Made by a program: the position numbers and the translations under genes. The notes beneath the pieces are model-generated. The model was not told the DNA's origin, searched no databases, and saw only the letters and a program-made list of their open reading frames with translations. Source: Magnolia sinica (taxonomy: Eukaryota > Streptophyta > Magnoliopsida > Magnoliales > Magnoliaceae). Taken from it: a DNA stretch of 64,000 bases. This document shows, one piece after another, positions 50,899 through 63,086 of the stretch. The DNA lies in assembly GCF_029962835.1 (NCBI RefSeq), contig NC_080574.1, positions 22,294,001-22,358,000 on the forward strand, read 5' to 3'. Positions within the stretch are counted from its first letter, which is position 1, and every line of letters begins with the position of its first letter.

Positions 50899-51093
50899 AG
50901 ATTAAGGTTCGGTTGGGTCCTTACTCTTACCTGGGTGGTAGACTCCCAGGAGTTTCAACACCGGGTCAAGGGTTCGAGTACCCATCAGTGGTGAAATCCC
51001 ACGGCGTGCATGTGTGGGTGTGTGCGCGTGTGTGTGTGGGGTGTGTGTGTGCGTGTGTAAAAAAAAAAAAGAAAAAAAAGATTAAGGTTCGGT
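50899..51093 (+). mobile_element. SINE, unit 2 copy
   Basis: Body 50914-51078 with TGGTAGACTCCCAGG and GGGTTCGAGTACCC (B box). Target duplications AGATTAAGGTTCGGT at 50899-50913 and 51079-51093 are identical. It begins two bases inside the unit junction. Confidence 0.9.
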
Positions 51094-51176
51094 TGTTTTT
51101 TCAGTCAATTGTCAGCCCTCGTTATTTAAGTTTGAGTAATGCCCACACGCAACTAGTTGGACTTTGCATTTTCGTC

Positions 51177-51690
51177 GGACGCGGATTGTGTCCTACACTG
51201 CTGTGATTGTAATCCGTCCGTGGCAGGGCTACGTGGGACTCATAATGATGTAAGCGTTTCATCCATGTCATTCATCGTTTTTCTCAGATTATTTTAAACT
51301 ATAAACCAAAAAATGACGCAGGTAAAGGGCTTAACTGGACCACAAATTTGATACTGAACTTCCACCATTAAAAATTTCTTAGGAGCTGGAGAAGTTTCGG
51401 ATTAAGCTGATATTTGTTTTTTCACTTCATCTACGTCTACAAGACCTTATGAATAGATTGGATGGTAAAAGAATATCACGGGGGCCTTTAGAAAGGTTTC
51501 AACGGTGGGTGTCATTATCACTGTAGCTTCTTTTGATGTAGTTCATTGGAGCGGTGGACCTTCTTTATTTTTAAGATTATATATTAAAATGACCTGTTAA
51601 AAGTGATGAACTACATAGATAAAATACTTACATCACTGTAGAGCCCTGCCTAGATGAATTACTGTCCGGGCGGGGGTAGGACGCGATTCC
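51177..51690. mobile_element. MITE M4, unit 2, right end deleted
   Basis: Left flank ATTTTCGTC (51168-51176) and start GGACGCGGATTGTG are intact. At the right, the end CGCGTCC and the second ATTTTCGTC are missing: GGACGCGATT runs straight into CCGACTAGCTG. Confidence 0.88.
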
Positions 51691-53073
51691 GACTAGCTGT
51701 GCATTTAATGCCAAATTATGCGAAATTTTCCTCTTTTTTGTATATGATACATACGCTTACATCGAGCGATTTTAGAAAGACTGTCATAGTTACGTAACGT
51801 GACACACGTGTAAGAGATCTAGGCCATTCATCAATTAAGAATTATTAAAGAGAAATTATGTACAAAATAGTAAGAAACTACACTTGTAAGGAGAGTACAA
51901 GTGAAAGTATGTATGCATGTTAAACCTGGATTGTTGGATTGTTTTATTAACAACCAACACTTTTCCGCAAGTATTTGACACGATTGATCATAAGATCGTC
52001 AAATTCTTTTTCGTCCCTAGTATGTTGACGTGTAACCTATCTAATGCATGGATCTGATTGTGAGTTGGATGATCCAAATCTATAATAGCATACAACCCAT
52101 CCTACATTTACTCTCCCTTCACCCGTCTCCTATTCCCGAATATCAGTATAAAGTTTGGTGACCTTCCAAAGGGCAACTGGGCATTGCTTTCGCGGATCTA
52201 GAAGGAAAGAATTTATGTGGAGTAGATCCATCCCGTCCATCATGTGGACCACCTCATATTTGGACAAAGGCTTGAAACTAAGATAGATTCAACACTGGAT
52301 TGGGCTACACTATGGTAAATTGTTAAGATAGAAATTCCCACCATTAAAATCAACCAAATTGTGTTTAGCCTACTGGCTTATATATATGGCTTTTGTGGTG
52401 TTTTACAAAAAGTAATGCTTATAATGGACCAACCTATTAGACGGGTTGGATGTCATATTTACATAAAAGGTTGGATGATACGTAGTGGTTGGACATTAAA
52501 CGGTACTCCAACTTGGACTTTTATCAGAAAAAAAGAATTTAAGCGGACCTTCTATCTTGATTTTTTGCGGGCCCACCTTGATGTGTATGTGCCTCCAACG
52601 TGTAAAAATTAAGCCTACCTGTGATTAAGGTGGATCACACCGAGGAAAATAGTTAGAATAGAGATGTCTGCCCTTGATTTTTACAGGGCTATCATAGAGA
52701 TTATATCAAATCCAATCCAGTCATTAGATGTCACACTAAAACTTAAGCTTAGGCCCAAAATTCAAGTCCATCTATCTTTCAAGTAGGCCACACAAACGTA
52801 AATAGTTTGGAGGGTGAGTTTTTCTTTATCAACTATTTCCAGCTGCGTGGTCCACCTGTAAAAAGGATGTACCTGATTTTTGAAACATAGGTGTAAGGTG
52901 AGGTCACCCACCCGATGTTCGGGGTAGATTTAAAATTAACACCAAGGTGGGCTGACCTGAATGGACCACTCTTTTCCAAAGTTAGTTTAAGTCACTTCTC
53001 TATCGGTAACCGGCATTACGAGGACTCGAGGAGGATTAATTATCAAAATAACGCCACTTCTCTTCCCCGCAAG
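51691..53073. other. Unit 2 spacer, no gene
   Basis: Equivalent to 47326-48655 without the E2 insertion. Confidence 0.5.
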
Positions 53074-53580
53074 GGACGAGGATTGAGTCCTACTAATTCG
53101 TTCGGGCAGGGATCTGTGGGGCCCACCATGATGTAAGTGTTTCATCCAAGCCGTTAATCGCTTTTCTCATGTCATTTTAAGTTATGATTAAACAATGAGA
53201 AAGAAACAGGGCAGTGCACCACAAAGTGGAGATTTAATTTCCACCATTAAAAACTTCTTGGGAGCTGGAGAAGTTTTGGATCAAGCTAATATATATATAT
53301 ATATTCACTTCATCCACATAAACATGACCTTATTAATAGGTTGGATGATAAGAAAACATCGCGGTGGCCCTTAGAAAGGTTTCAACGGTGGGTGTCATTA
53401 TCACTGCAGCTTCCTATGGTGTGGTCCACAACCTGCTTCAATTTTACATTTATATGTTAAAATGATATGAAAAAAGCCATTAACGGCATAGATAAAACAC
53501 TTACATTACAGTGGGCCCCACAGATCCCTGCCCGGACGGATTATTACTGTCCAGGGGGCGGTAGGACGCAATCCGCGTCC
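53074..53580. mobile_element. MITE M5, unit 2
   Basis: Ends GGACGAGGATTGAGTCC and GCAATCCGCGTCC. The TA run is short here (53288-53303), showing that this tract changed length among units. Confidence 0.88.
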
Positions 53581-54127
53581 CTCTGCCAAGCATTATGAGA
53601 ATTAATTATCATCTTAAATTACACCAAGCGGTAGTGTGTTGGGAACAAGTACCACACAACTCCAACATCTGATTTTCTGTGGGGCCACTCTGACATGTAT
53701 GAGTGATCCACTCTGACCATTATATGTATAATCTAGTTATAGACATAGAGCCAAGAAATTAGGCTAACCCGTGATTCAGATGTGCCACACCAATGAAGGA
53801 GGGAAACATCCACCCTCGATTTTTACAGGGCCCATCATGACGAAACTGTGCAATCCATTCCATCCATTAGATGTCACACCAAAACTAAGCCTGGGTTCCA
53901 AAAATCAGGTCCATACATAATTCATGTGATCCACACCAAAGAAAATAGTTTAGTAGGTGAACCTTTCCAGGTACAATGTTTCCATTCTTATGGTTGACCT
54001 GAACTAAGGATGGGGATAAATTTTGAGACCCTGATCTAATATGGGGTGACATAGTTGATGGTCAGGGTTGATTTTACATTAACACAATGATGGGGCCAAG
54101 CCGTGGCCCCTTTTCCATGTCGAAATG
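53581..54127. other. Unit 2 spacer between M5 and M6
   Basis: Equivalent to 49228-49779; no gene. Confidence 0.45.
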
Positions 54128-54757
54128 GGACGCGGATTGGATACTGACAGGTCGAGCAGTGAGACTTGCTACTGAAGTGACATCATCAAGTTTTGTGGGG
54201 CCCACCATGATGTATGTGTTGTATCCACACCGTCCATACATTTGGAGATATCATTTTAGGGCATGATCCAAAGAACGCGGCAGATTCAAGGCTGGGTGGG
54301 CCCCACCATAGAAAACAGTGGTGAGAGTGACGCCCATAGTTGAAACCTTCTGTAGGTCCACCATGATGTTTATTTGAGATCCAACCGTTCATGTGTTAAC
54401 GCGGACATGAAAGAAGGGAAAACACAAATATTAGCTTGATAGAAAACTTTTATGGCCCTTGGAACTTTTTAACGGTGGGCGTCACTCTCCCCACTGTTTT
54501 TTATATGGGCAGAGTGACTTTTGTGGCCCTTAGAACTTTTTAATGGTGGGTGTCACTCTCCTCCACTGTTTTCTGCAGTGGGGTCTTCACCAGCTTTGGA
54601 TTTGACTCATTCTTTGAATCATGCCGTAATATAATCTCTCCAAAGGGATGGGCAGTGTAGATACAAAACATATATCATGGTGTGGTCCATAGAACTTGGT
54701 GCCATTACTTCAGTAGCTAGTGTGGCTACTCAAGCTGTTATTAGCTAATCCTCATCC
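54128..54757. mobile_element. MITE M6, unit 2
   Basis: Starts GGACGCGGATTGG after GTCGAAATG and ends CTCATCC before CCCAAAATG. The left hairpin here is AGCAGTGAG..CTTGCTACT, with mismatches, so the stem is decaying in this copy. Confidence 0.88.
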
Positions 54758-55248
54758 CCCAAAATGAAATTTGTATGCAGTGGAAGCATTCACTTTCATT
54801 AATTAAGAGGGATTTGCTTTCATTAAATGCACGGCTAGTTGGATGAAAATGCAATGTCCAGCTAGTTGTGTGTGAGCATTACTCTTTTAAGTTATTGACT
54901 TAAATAAGTAATTATGGCTTACTCCACCTGTTTTAAATTTGCCACGAATTACGTTTTGAAATTTGGTTTATAAAAATCATGTTATTATGGATTTAAATAT
55001 GTGGGCATGTTATTATCGATTTAAACATGTGGGCCCTATAATGATATATGTGACATAATCCACACAATTTATCCTCTTTAACAACGCATTTTAAGGCATG
55101 AGCTAAAAAGGAGGCAAATTCAAAGCTCAAGTGGACCACACCTTAGGAAACAATGATCATAGAGACATCAATGGTTGAAAGTTGTTTTCTCTCTTGGGCT
55201 TACATTGTTGTTTATTTGTCATCCAACATGTAGGTCACTCGGTCATGG
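54758..55248. other. Unit 2 tail with truncated MITE
   Basis: Equivalent to 50406-50896, cut at the second duplication junction. Confidence 0.7.
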
Positions 55249-55250
55249 AT

Positions 55251-55430
55251 AGATTAAGGTTCGGTCGGGTCCTTACTCTTACCCGAGTGGTAGACTCCCA
55301 GGAGTTTCAACACCGGGTCAAGGTTCGAGTACCCATCAGTGGTGAAATCCCACGGCGTGTGTGTGTACGTGTGTGTGTGGGGTGTGTGTGCGTGTGTAAC
55401 AAAAAAAGAAAAAAAAGATTAAGGTTCGGT
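55251..55430 (+). mobile_element. SINE, unit 3 copy
   Basis: Body 55266-55415; target duplications AGATTAAGGTTCGGT at 55251-55265 and 55416-55430. One G is lost in the B box region (CAAGGTTCGAG). Confidence 0.9.
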
Positions 55431-55513
55431 TGTTTTTTCAGTCAATTGTCAGCCCTCGTTATTTAAGTTTGAGTAATGCCCACACGCAACTAGTTGGACT
55501 TTGCATTTTCGTC

Positions 55514-56031
55514 GGACGCTGATTGTGTCCTACACTGCCGTGATTGTAATCCGTCCGAGGCAGGGCTACGTGGGACTCATAATGATGTAAGTGTTTCATC
55601 CATGTCATTCATCGTTTTTCTCATATTATTTTAAACTATGAACCAAAAAATGACGCAGGTAAAGGGCTTAACTGGACCACAAATTTGATACTGAACTTCC
55701 ACCATTAAAAATTTCTTGGGAGCTGGAGAAGTTTCGGATTAAGCTGATATTTGTTTTTTCACTTCATCTACATCTACAAGACCTTATGAATAGATTGGAT
55801 GGTAAAAGAATATCACAGGGGCCTTTAGAAAGGTTTCAACGGTGGGTGTCATTATCACTGCAGCTTCTTTTGATGTGATTCATTGGAGCTGTGGACCTTC
55901 TTTATTTTTAAGATTATATATTAAAATGACCTGTTAAAAGTGATGAACTACATGGATAAAATACTTACATCACTGTGGAGCCCTGTCAAGATGAATTACT
56001 GTCCGGACGGGGTAGGACGTGATCCGCGTCC
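55514..56031. mobile_element. MITE M4, unit 3
   Basis: Both ATTTTCGTC duplications are intact (55505-55513 and 56032-56040). Ends GGACGCTGATTG and GTGATCCGCGTCC. Confidence 0.92.
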
Positions 56032-57312
56032 ATTTTCGTCCGACTAGCTGTGCATTTAATCTCAATTTATGCGAAATTTTCCTCTTTTATATATATGATA
56101 CATATGCTTACATGGTGTGATTTTAGAAAGACTGTCATAGTTACATAACGTGACACACGTGTAAGAGATCTAGGCCATTCATCAATTAAGAATCATTAAA
56201 GAGAAGTTATGTACAAAAAGTAAGAAACTACACTTGTAAGGAGAGTACAAGTGAAAGTACGTATGCATGTTAAACCTGGATTGTTGGATTGTTTTATTAA
56301 CAACCAACACTTTTCCACAAGTATTTGACACGATTGATCATAAGATCGTCAAATTCTTTTTTGTTCCTAGTATGTTGACGTGTAACCTATCTAATGCATG
56401 GATCTGATTGTGAGTTGGATGATCCAAATCTATAATAGCATACAACCCATCCTACATTTACTCTCCCTTCACCCGTCTCCTATTCCCGAATATCAGTCTA
56501 AAGTTTGGTGACCTTCCTAAGGGTAATTGGGCATTGCTTTCGCGGATCTCGAAGGAAAGAATTTATGTGGAGTAGATCCATCCCGTCCATCATGTGGACC
56601 ACTTTGGACAAAGGCTTAAAACTAAGATAGATTCAACACTGGATTGGGCTACACTATGGTAAATTGTTAAGATAGAAATTCCCACTATTAAAATCAACCA
56701 AAATGTGTTTAGCCTACTGGCTTATATATATGGCTTTTGTGGTGTTTTACAAAAAGTAATGCTTATAATGGACCAACCTATTAGACGGGTTGGATGTCAT
56801 ATTTACATAAAAAGTTGGATGACATGTAGTGGTTGGACATTAAACGGTACTCCAACTTGGACTTTTATCGGAAAAAAAGAATTTCGGCGGACGCTCTAAC
56901 TTGATTTAGAGACGTCCGTCCTTGATTTTTACAGGGCCACCATAGAGATTATATCAAATCCACTCCAGCCATTAGATGTCACACTAAAACTTAGGGTTAG
57001 GCGGAAAATTCAAGTCCATCTATCTTTCAAGTAGGCCACACAAATGTAAATAGTTTGGAGGGTGAGATTTTCTTTGTCAACTATTTCCAGCTGCGTGGTC
57101 CACCTGTAAAAAGGATGGACCTGATTTTGAAACATAGGTGTAAGGTGAGGTCACCCACCCAATGTTCGGAGTAGATTTAAAATTAACACCATGGTGGGCT
57201 AGCCCGAATGGACCACTCTTTTCCAAAGTTAGTTTAAATCACTTCTCCATCGGTAACCGGCATTACGAGGAGGATTAATTATCAAAATAACGCCACTTCT
57301 CTCCTCCGCAAA
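56032..57312. other. Unit 3 spacer, no gene
   Basis: Equivalent to the unit 1 and 2 spacers, with about 110 bp missing near 56900. Confidence 0.5.
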
Positions 57313-57516
57313 GGACGTGGATTGCCGTTCAGGTAGGGATCTGTGGGGCCCACCATGATGTAAGTGTTTTATCCAAGCCAGCCGTTAATTGCTTTTCTCA
57401 GATCATTTCAAGTTATGAGTAAACACTGAGAAAGATACAGGACAGTGCACCACAAAGTGAGGATTTAATTTCCACCATTTTAAACTTCTTGGGAGCTGGA
57501 GAAGTTTCGGATCAAG

Positions 57517-57560
<44 letters not shown>

Positions 57561-57781
57561 CTTCATCCCCGTATACATGACCTAATTAATTGGTGTCATT
57601 ATCACCGCAGCTTCCTCTAGTGTGGTGCACAACCTGCTTCAATTTTACATTTATATGTTAAAATGATATAAGAAAAGCCATTAACGGCATGGATAAAACA
57701 CTTGCATCACGGTGGGCCCCACAGATCCCTGCCCGGACGGATTATTACCGTCCGGGCGGCGGTAGGATGCAATCCGCGTCC
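57313..57781. mobile_element. MITE M5, unit 3, with a perfect right hairpin
   Basis: Starts GGACGTGGATTGCCG after CTCCGCAAA and ends AATCCGCGTCC. The hairpin GCCCGGACGG, loop ATTATTA, CCGTCCGGGC (57731-57757) is perfect over 10 bp. TA run at 57519-57557. The GGTGGGTGTC phrase of other copies is shortened. Confidence 0.9.
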
Positions 57782-58336
57782 CCCTGCCAAGCGTTACGAG
57801 AATTAATTATCATCTTAAATTACGCCAAGCGGTAGTGTGTTGGGAGCAGGTACTACACAACTCCCACATCTGATTTTCTATGGGCCCACTCTGACATTTA
57901 TGAGTGATCCACTCCGACCATTATATGTATAATCCAGTTATAGAGTTAGAGCCAAGAAATTAGGCTAACCCGTGATTCAGATCGGCCACACCAATGAAGG
58001 AGGGAAACATCCACCATCGATTTTTACAGGGTCCATCATGACGAAACTGTGCAATCCATTCCATCCATTAGATGTCACACCAAAACTAAGCCTGGATTCC
58101 AAAAATCAGGTCCATACATAATTCATGTGATCCACACCAAAGAAAATAGTTTAGTAGGTGAACCTTTCCAGGTACAATGTTTCTATTCTTCTTATGGTTG
58201 ACCTGAACTAAGGATGGGGATGAAATTTGAGACCCTGATCTAATATGGGGTGACATAGTTGATGGTCAGGGTTGATTTTACATTAACACAACGATGGGGC
58301 CCACCCAAGCCGTGGCCCCTTTTCCATGCCGAAATG
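57782..58336. other. Unit 3 spacer between M5 and M6
   Basis: Equivalent to 49228-49779; no gene. Confidence 0.45.
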
Positions 58337-58964
58337 GGTTGCGGATTGGATACTGACAGGTCGAGTAGCGAGACTCGCTACTGAAGTGACGTCATCAAGT
58401 TCTGTGGGCCCCACCATGATGTGTGTGTTGTATCCACACTGTCCATACATTTGGAGAGATCATTTTAGGGCATGATCCAAAGAACACGGCAGATCCAAGG
58501 CTGGGTGGACCCCACCATAGAAAACAGTGGTGAGAGTGACGCCCACAGTTGAAACCTTCCATAGGTCCAGCATGATGTTTATTTGAGATCCAACCATTCA
58601 TGTGTTAACGCGGACATGAAAGAAGAGAAAACACAAATATTAGCTTGATCGAAAACTTTTATAGCCCTTAGAACTTATTAACAGTGGGCGTCACTCTCCC
58701 CACTGTTTTCTATGTGGGCAGAGTGACTTTTGTGGCGCTTAGAACTTTTTAATGGTGGGCATCACTCTCCCCACTGTTTTCTGCTGTGGGTCTTCTCCAG
58801 CTTTGGATTTGGCTCATTCTTTGAATCACACCGTAATATAATCTCTTCAAAGGGATGGGCGGTGTAGATACAAAACATATATCATGGTGTGGCCCACAGA
58901 ACTTGGTGCCGTTACTTCAGTAGCTAGTGTGGCTACTCAAGCTGTCATTAGCTAATCCGCATCC
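58337..58964. mobile_element. MITE M6, unit 3
   Basis: Flanks GCCGAAATG (58328-58336) and CCCAAAATG (58965-58973). The left end is GGTTGCGGATTGG; the perfect AGTAGCGAG/CTCGCTACT hairpin is retained. Confidence 0.9.
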
Positions 58965-59209
58965 CCCAAAATGAAATTAGTATGCGGTGGAAGCATTCAC
59001 TTTCATTAATTAAGAGGGATTTGCTTTCATTAAATGCATGGCTAGTTGGATGAAAATGCAATGTCCAGCTAGTTGTGTGTGAGCATTACTCTTTTAAGTT
59101 ATGGACGTAAAAAAGTAATTATGGCTTACCCCACCTGTTTTAAATTTGCCACGAATTACGTTTTGAAATTTGGTTTATAAAAATCATGTTATTATGGATT
59201 TAAATATGT

Positions 59210-59615
59210 GGGCATGTTATGATCGATTTAAACATGTGGGCCCTATAATGATATATGTGACCTAATCCACACAATTTATCCTCTTTAACAACGCATTTTA
59301 AGGCATGAGCTAAAAAGGAGGCAAATTCAAAGCTCAAGTGGACCACACCTTAGGAAACAATGATTATAGAGACATCAATGGTTGAAAGTTGTTTTCTCTC
59401 TTGGGTTTACATTGATGCTTCTTTGTCATCCAACATGTTCATAAGGTCACTCGATTATGGATAAGGGGGAAAAAAAAAGAACTCAATTCCTATTGTTTCC
59501 TATGGTGTGGTCCACTTGAGCTTTGTATCTGCCTCATTTTTTGGTTCATGCCCTAAAATGAGCTAGCTAAAGGGATGGACTTTGTAAATAAGACACATTA
59601 TAGCAGGCGCCACAA
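59210..59615. mobile_element. Complete version of the MITE truncated in units 1 and 2
   Basis: Left half GTGGGCCCTATAATGATATATG..CAAGTGGACCACACCTTAGG; right half CCTATGGTGTGGTCCACTTGAGC..ATGCCCTAAAATGAGC..ATAAGACACATTATAGCAGGC. The duplication junction falls between these halves, so its intact state here marks the last unit. Confidence 0.7.
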
Positions 59616-59639
59616 TTTAATGTTTTTCTCCTCAATTGC

Positions 59640-59967
59640 AGTGAGGACTAGAGCTGGGCAGAAATCAGACCAATCCAACGGATCCGAACCAAACCGAAGG
59701 CTAGGATCGAGTCGAATCAAGTTGGCCCAGTCAGATCCGACCATTGATGGATCGAGTTCGGATCAATGGTCAATCCGGACTGATCCGATCCGATTGGATC
59801 TGATCCGGACCGATCCGGAACCGGTGTATATAAGCAATTTTTTTTTTAAAAAAAACTTTTCACTTTTTACCTACCTGGCTTCCTGCACCCGGCAATCCTC
59901 CCGAACCCTAAAAACCCCTTTCTCTTTCTCCACCCAAGCGAGCGTCGCACCATCTCGATTCGGCCAT
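59640..59967. other. GGATCCGATCCG-rich stretch next to the gypsy LTR
   Basis: Repeated GATCCGA/TCCGGA phrases (59680-59820) are followed by T/A runs and AACCCTAAAAACCCC (59904 region), a telo-box-like motif often found in plant promoters or in degenerate transposon ends. The open stretch 59575-59973 covers this repeat and has no domain. Confidence 0.45.
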
Positions 59968-62221
59968 TGTTGAGGGTCAAATATTGCATATCAAACCCCA
60001 GTTATTACCTGGATTTATGACCATGATACTGTTTAACGCCCTATTTTAATCGTGTTTGTGTTGCAAGGTAGATTTATAAGCGTGGACTGAAAAGGATACT
60101 AAAAGCATGGAATTTACGCTCCGAAGTCACCAAGGCAAGGGATGGACTTCAGGGAACTAAGATCAAAGAAATTACATGCCAGAGATTCAAGAAAATTAGG
60201 CCACTCACATTAAACGAGCCCGAAATTGGACAAGAATGCAAGATCACATGGTTTCAACTATCCATTCAGCTCAAAACTTCATACATGGACTAGGGGCCAT
60301 AAATTAACCGTACATGTAAAATTTCAACCATTGGATACCTCTGGAAGTGGCCCAATGGACAGATCAGCCCCTTAATTCCTTAAGTGAGGCCCACCTGATC
60401 TCTGGATATGCCCAAGCTTTGGACTCAACGGCTTAAATGTGGATACAAACTAAATGGATGTATTGGATTGCTAGTAAAAATCATAGTGTATCCCACATGT
60501 GCATCATGCATACACATGCGCACGTGCACTGGTCGTGCACCAAATATCACAAACACGCTGACCGACTCCAATTTCCAAAATATAAAAGGCCATCCAACGT
60601 CTTTACGCACAGAGGCCGTTTTTGGCAAGTGGGTCCCACCTATATCATATTTTGATGATCTGGACCGTTCAACGTGTCCAAGAGGGGGGCGTGACCATCA
60701 CCTAGCTTCCCTTTTTAGCCCATACATGTGTACGCATGTGAATCGTCAGAAAACGGAAGATGAACGACGAATTGAGTTAGTACAGTGGACCATACAAGAA
60801 CCTACTAAAACTACTCCTTCCCCACTGGTTTTTCGCCAGGATTTCAATGGACGGGGTGGATTTCTTCATGGACATAAAGGTGGGGCCCACCGATCATCGC
60901 AGTAGCGGTCCGTAAACTCTGTTTCGCAAACAGAGCCTGCGAACGAATCTTGTGGGCCACCACTGTGCTTCATCGGTTGGATCTGGACCATCTATCTGAA
61001 GCCCACGCTCCCTATCATCCAAGCCTAGATGACGGAATTGCAGGAATAAATGAAGATTAGATCTCAACCATCCAAATGGAGGACGGACAGTAGCACAAAA
61101 GATTTTGCGGACGACACCAAAATAGAAGAAAAACGGTCATGTCCGACCGTTTTTCCGTGCTGATCTCAGTGAATGGAGTGGATTTTTTTTATCAGAGATC
61201 GTATGTGGGGGTCACCAATACATCAGCGTAAGGAGTTACGTAGGTAACCGACTTTCCAGTTTCGCAGTTTGATGCGTAAAATTTTTTTTCGCAGGAGATC
61301 TCCACCGCCTCTACACCCAGTTGTCCATCTTCCAACAGCCTATAAAAGAAAGAGATGTCAGAGAGGTGAGGGAGTCAGTCCTGGGAAGAAAGAGAGAAAA
61401 GGAGCTCGGTTGTGGACGTGAAGGTGAATCCAAGCTTGGATGGATGATCAGCCGTGAACAACGTGGAGTTTTCTTCCTCTTTCTTCTAGTCTTTTTCTTC
61501 CTTTCCCTTTTATGTTTTAAAGATATTTTAGCTAGATCATGTCTGGCTAAACCTCTTAGCTAGGGCTAAGAGGTGAAGCTTGTAGTGTGATGGGAGAATT
61601 TATGTGTGTGCCTTTTATTTAAATTGAATGGATTTTGATTTAATTTTATTATGAAAATATTTTTAGTTTTTAATGGTCTGTTGTGACTGAAATTACAATG
61701 GGTCTGCGATGGCTTTGAGCATGTTCCTTCCTTGTATGTTTATGACGTCAAGAAGCCCTATTGTTGACCACCGTCTCCTGAGCATGTTAGGATGACGGTA
61801 CCCTTCCTAACCTTCATAGCATGTTGATTGGTTGGTAATTAGTTTAATTCTGTTGTTTGCTTTGTCTTCTGGGCATGGTTTGGTGATGGAATCCATTCTA
61901 ATTCATATACTTTGCATCTCATTAAAATTATATCAGAGGAAGTTCAGTTTAATTTCCATGATTTTTGAAGTAGGCATAAGATCTCCCTGATCTCTACAAG
62001 TGGATCCTCTGAATCCCTAGTTTCTTATCTCTAATTTCTCTTAAGTTTTACATTAATCTCTTACCATTATTCATCAATTTATAATTGATTTAGATTTCAT
62101 CTTAGGCTAGTTCTATTTCTACCTAGTTTCAGATTACGTACAAGTATCAGTCCCTTGGGATTCGAGCTCGGTCTCACCGAGTTTATTACAACATCACAAC
62201 CCTATACTTGGGGAGTGAACA
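59968..62221 (+). repeat. Presumed 5' LTR of the gypsy element, about 2.25 kb
   Basis: Ends inferred from TGTTGAGGGT and from GAACA six bases before the primer site. Inside are GTGGGTCCCACC and GGTGGGGCCCACC blocks (60628-60652, 60880-60900) and a perfect hairpin at 60917-60935, so a MITE of the local type appears to be nested in it. A TATA-like run and CT tract at 61230-61330 may mark the promoter. The open stretches 60408-60905 and 61321-61563 have no domain. Confidence 0.6.
60917..60935. repeat. Perfect hairpin CTCTGTTT/AAACAGAG
   Basis: 8-bp stem with loop CGC, directly after GGTGGGGCCCACCGATC; the same arrangement as in the other hairpin-bearing MITEs but a different stem. Confidence 0.85.
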
Positions 62222-62227
62222 AGTTTT

Positions 62228-62248
62228 TGGCGCCGTTTCCGGGGGTTG
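62228..62248 (+). other. Primer-binding site of the gypsy element
   Basis: TGGCGCCGTTTCCGGGG. TGGCGCCGTTGCCGGGG-type sites, complementary to Asp tRNA, are typical for Athila and Tat elements. Confidence 0.85.
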
Positions 62249-63086
62249 ACGGTTACGATTCTTTGAAATTAATTAGTTTTAGAATTAGTTTGAGATTAGG
62301 ATTTTACTAACTTTAGTTTTAGATTTTTATTTCTATCTGATTTCTAGAACTAACTTGTTTTCTGTTTTGTAGGATCCTGACATAAGTTTCTAAATTGGTA
62401 ATCCCTTTCTAATTTCTCTACTTTTTCTATTTTTAGAATTAGGATTTAAATTTTAGAAATTTTCTAATTCTAGTATTTTCCTATTTGTAGGAAATAGTTT
62501 ATTTTTAGAAACTTTCCTCTTTTGTTTTTAGAAACTAGGTTAGTTATTTCCCTTTTTAGAAATTAACTTTCTATTTTTGTTTTTAGTAACTTTCTAATTC
62601 TAACTCTTTTAGAATCTAACTTTGTTTCCTAATTTATTTTTAGAAATTTTCTACTTGTAGAATTTTTGTTTAGAAACTAACTTTCCTATTTTGTAGGCCT
62701 TTAAGATAGAAATTTCTAATTCGGTAAGTTCTTTCTCTACTTTCAATTTTTCAGATCTCTTTTAGTAACTTACTTTCTAGTTTAGGACTTTCCTAATTTA
62801 TTTTAGAAATTTCCACTTTCCTTTAGGAATTTCTTCTTTTAGAAACTAGTTTACTTCTATCTTTCTTTTTAAGGATTTTTCTAATTTTAGACATTCTCTT
62901 TAGAAACTAACTTGTTTTGTTTTCTTTTGCAGCTTTTTAACTTAGGGACTCCAATTTGGTAACTTCTTTCCAACCCTCTCTTTCTTTCCAGATTTGCTTT
63001 TCCTTTCTTAGGATTAGGCTTCGAATTTGATTGAGGGCTGCGATTGTTTTATGCCCAAGTGAGCCCGTGACAACACTCGACGTCTC
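62249..63086 (+). other. Gypsy leader, T-rich with recurring TTTAGAAACT motifs
   Basis: About 840 bp almost without G or C in long stretches; TTTAGAAA or TTTTAGAAACTA recurs more than ten times (62455-62910) without strict periodicity. No gene. Confidence 0.7.

Larger units (their letters stand above)
46006..59465. repeat. Head-to-tail triplication of a 4.2-4.9 kb block
   Basis: Unit 1 is 46006-50896, unit 2 is 50897-55248 and unit 3 is 55249-59465. Landmarks recur in the same order in all three: SINE, MITE M4, an AT-rich spacer with GGATTGTTGGATTG, MITE M5, MITE M6, and the left part of a further MITE. Identity is roughly 95% by eye. Unit 1 is longest because of an added family-E MITE and a longer TA run. 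Unit 3 lacks about 110 bp near 56900. The unit junctions at 50896 and 55248 both read TCATGG|ATAGATTAAGG. After unit 3 the sequence instead continues ATAAGGGGG and completes the MITE, which identifies the original right border. Confidence 0.95.
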
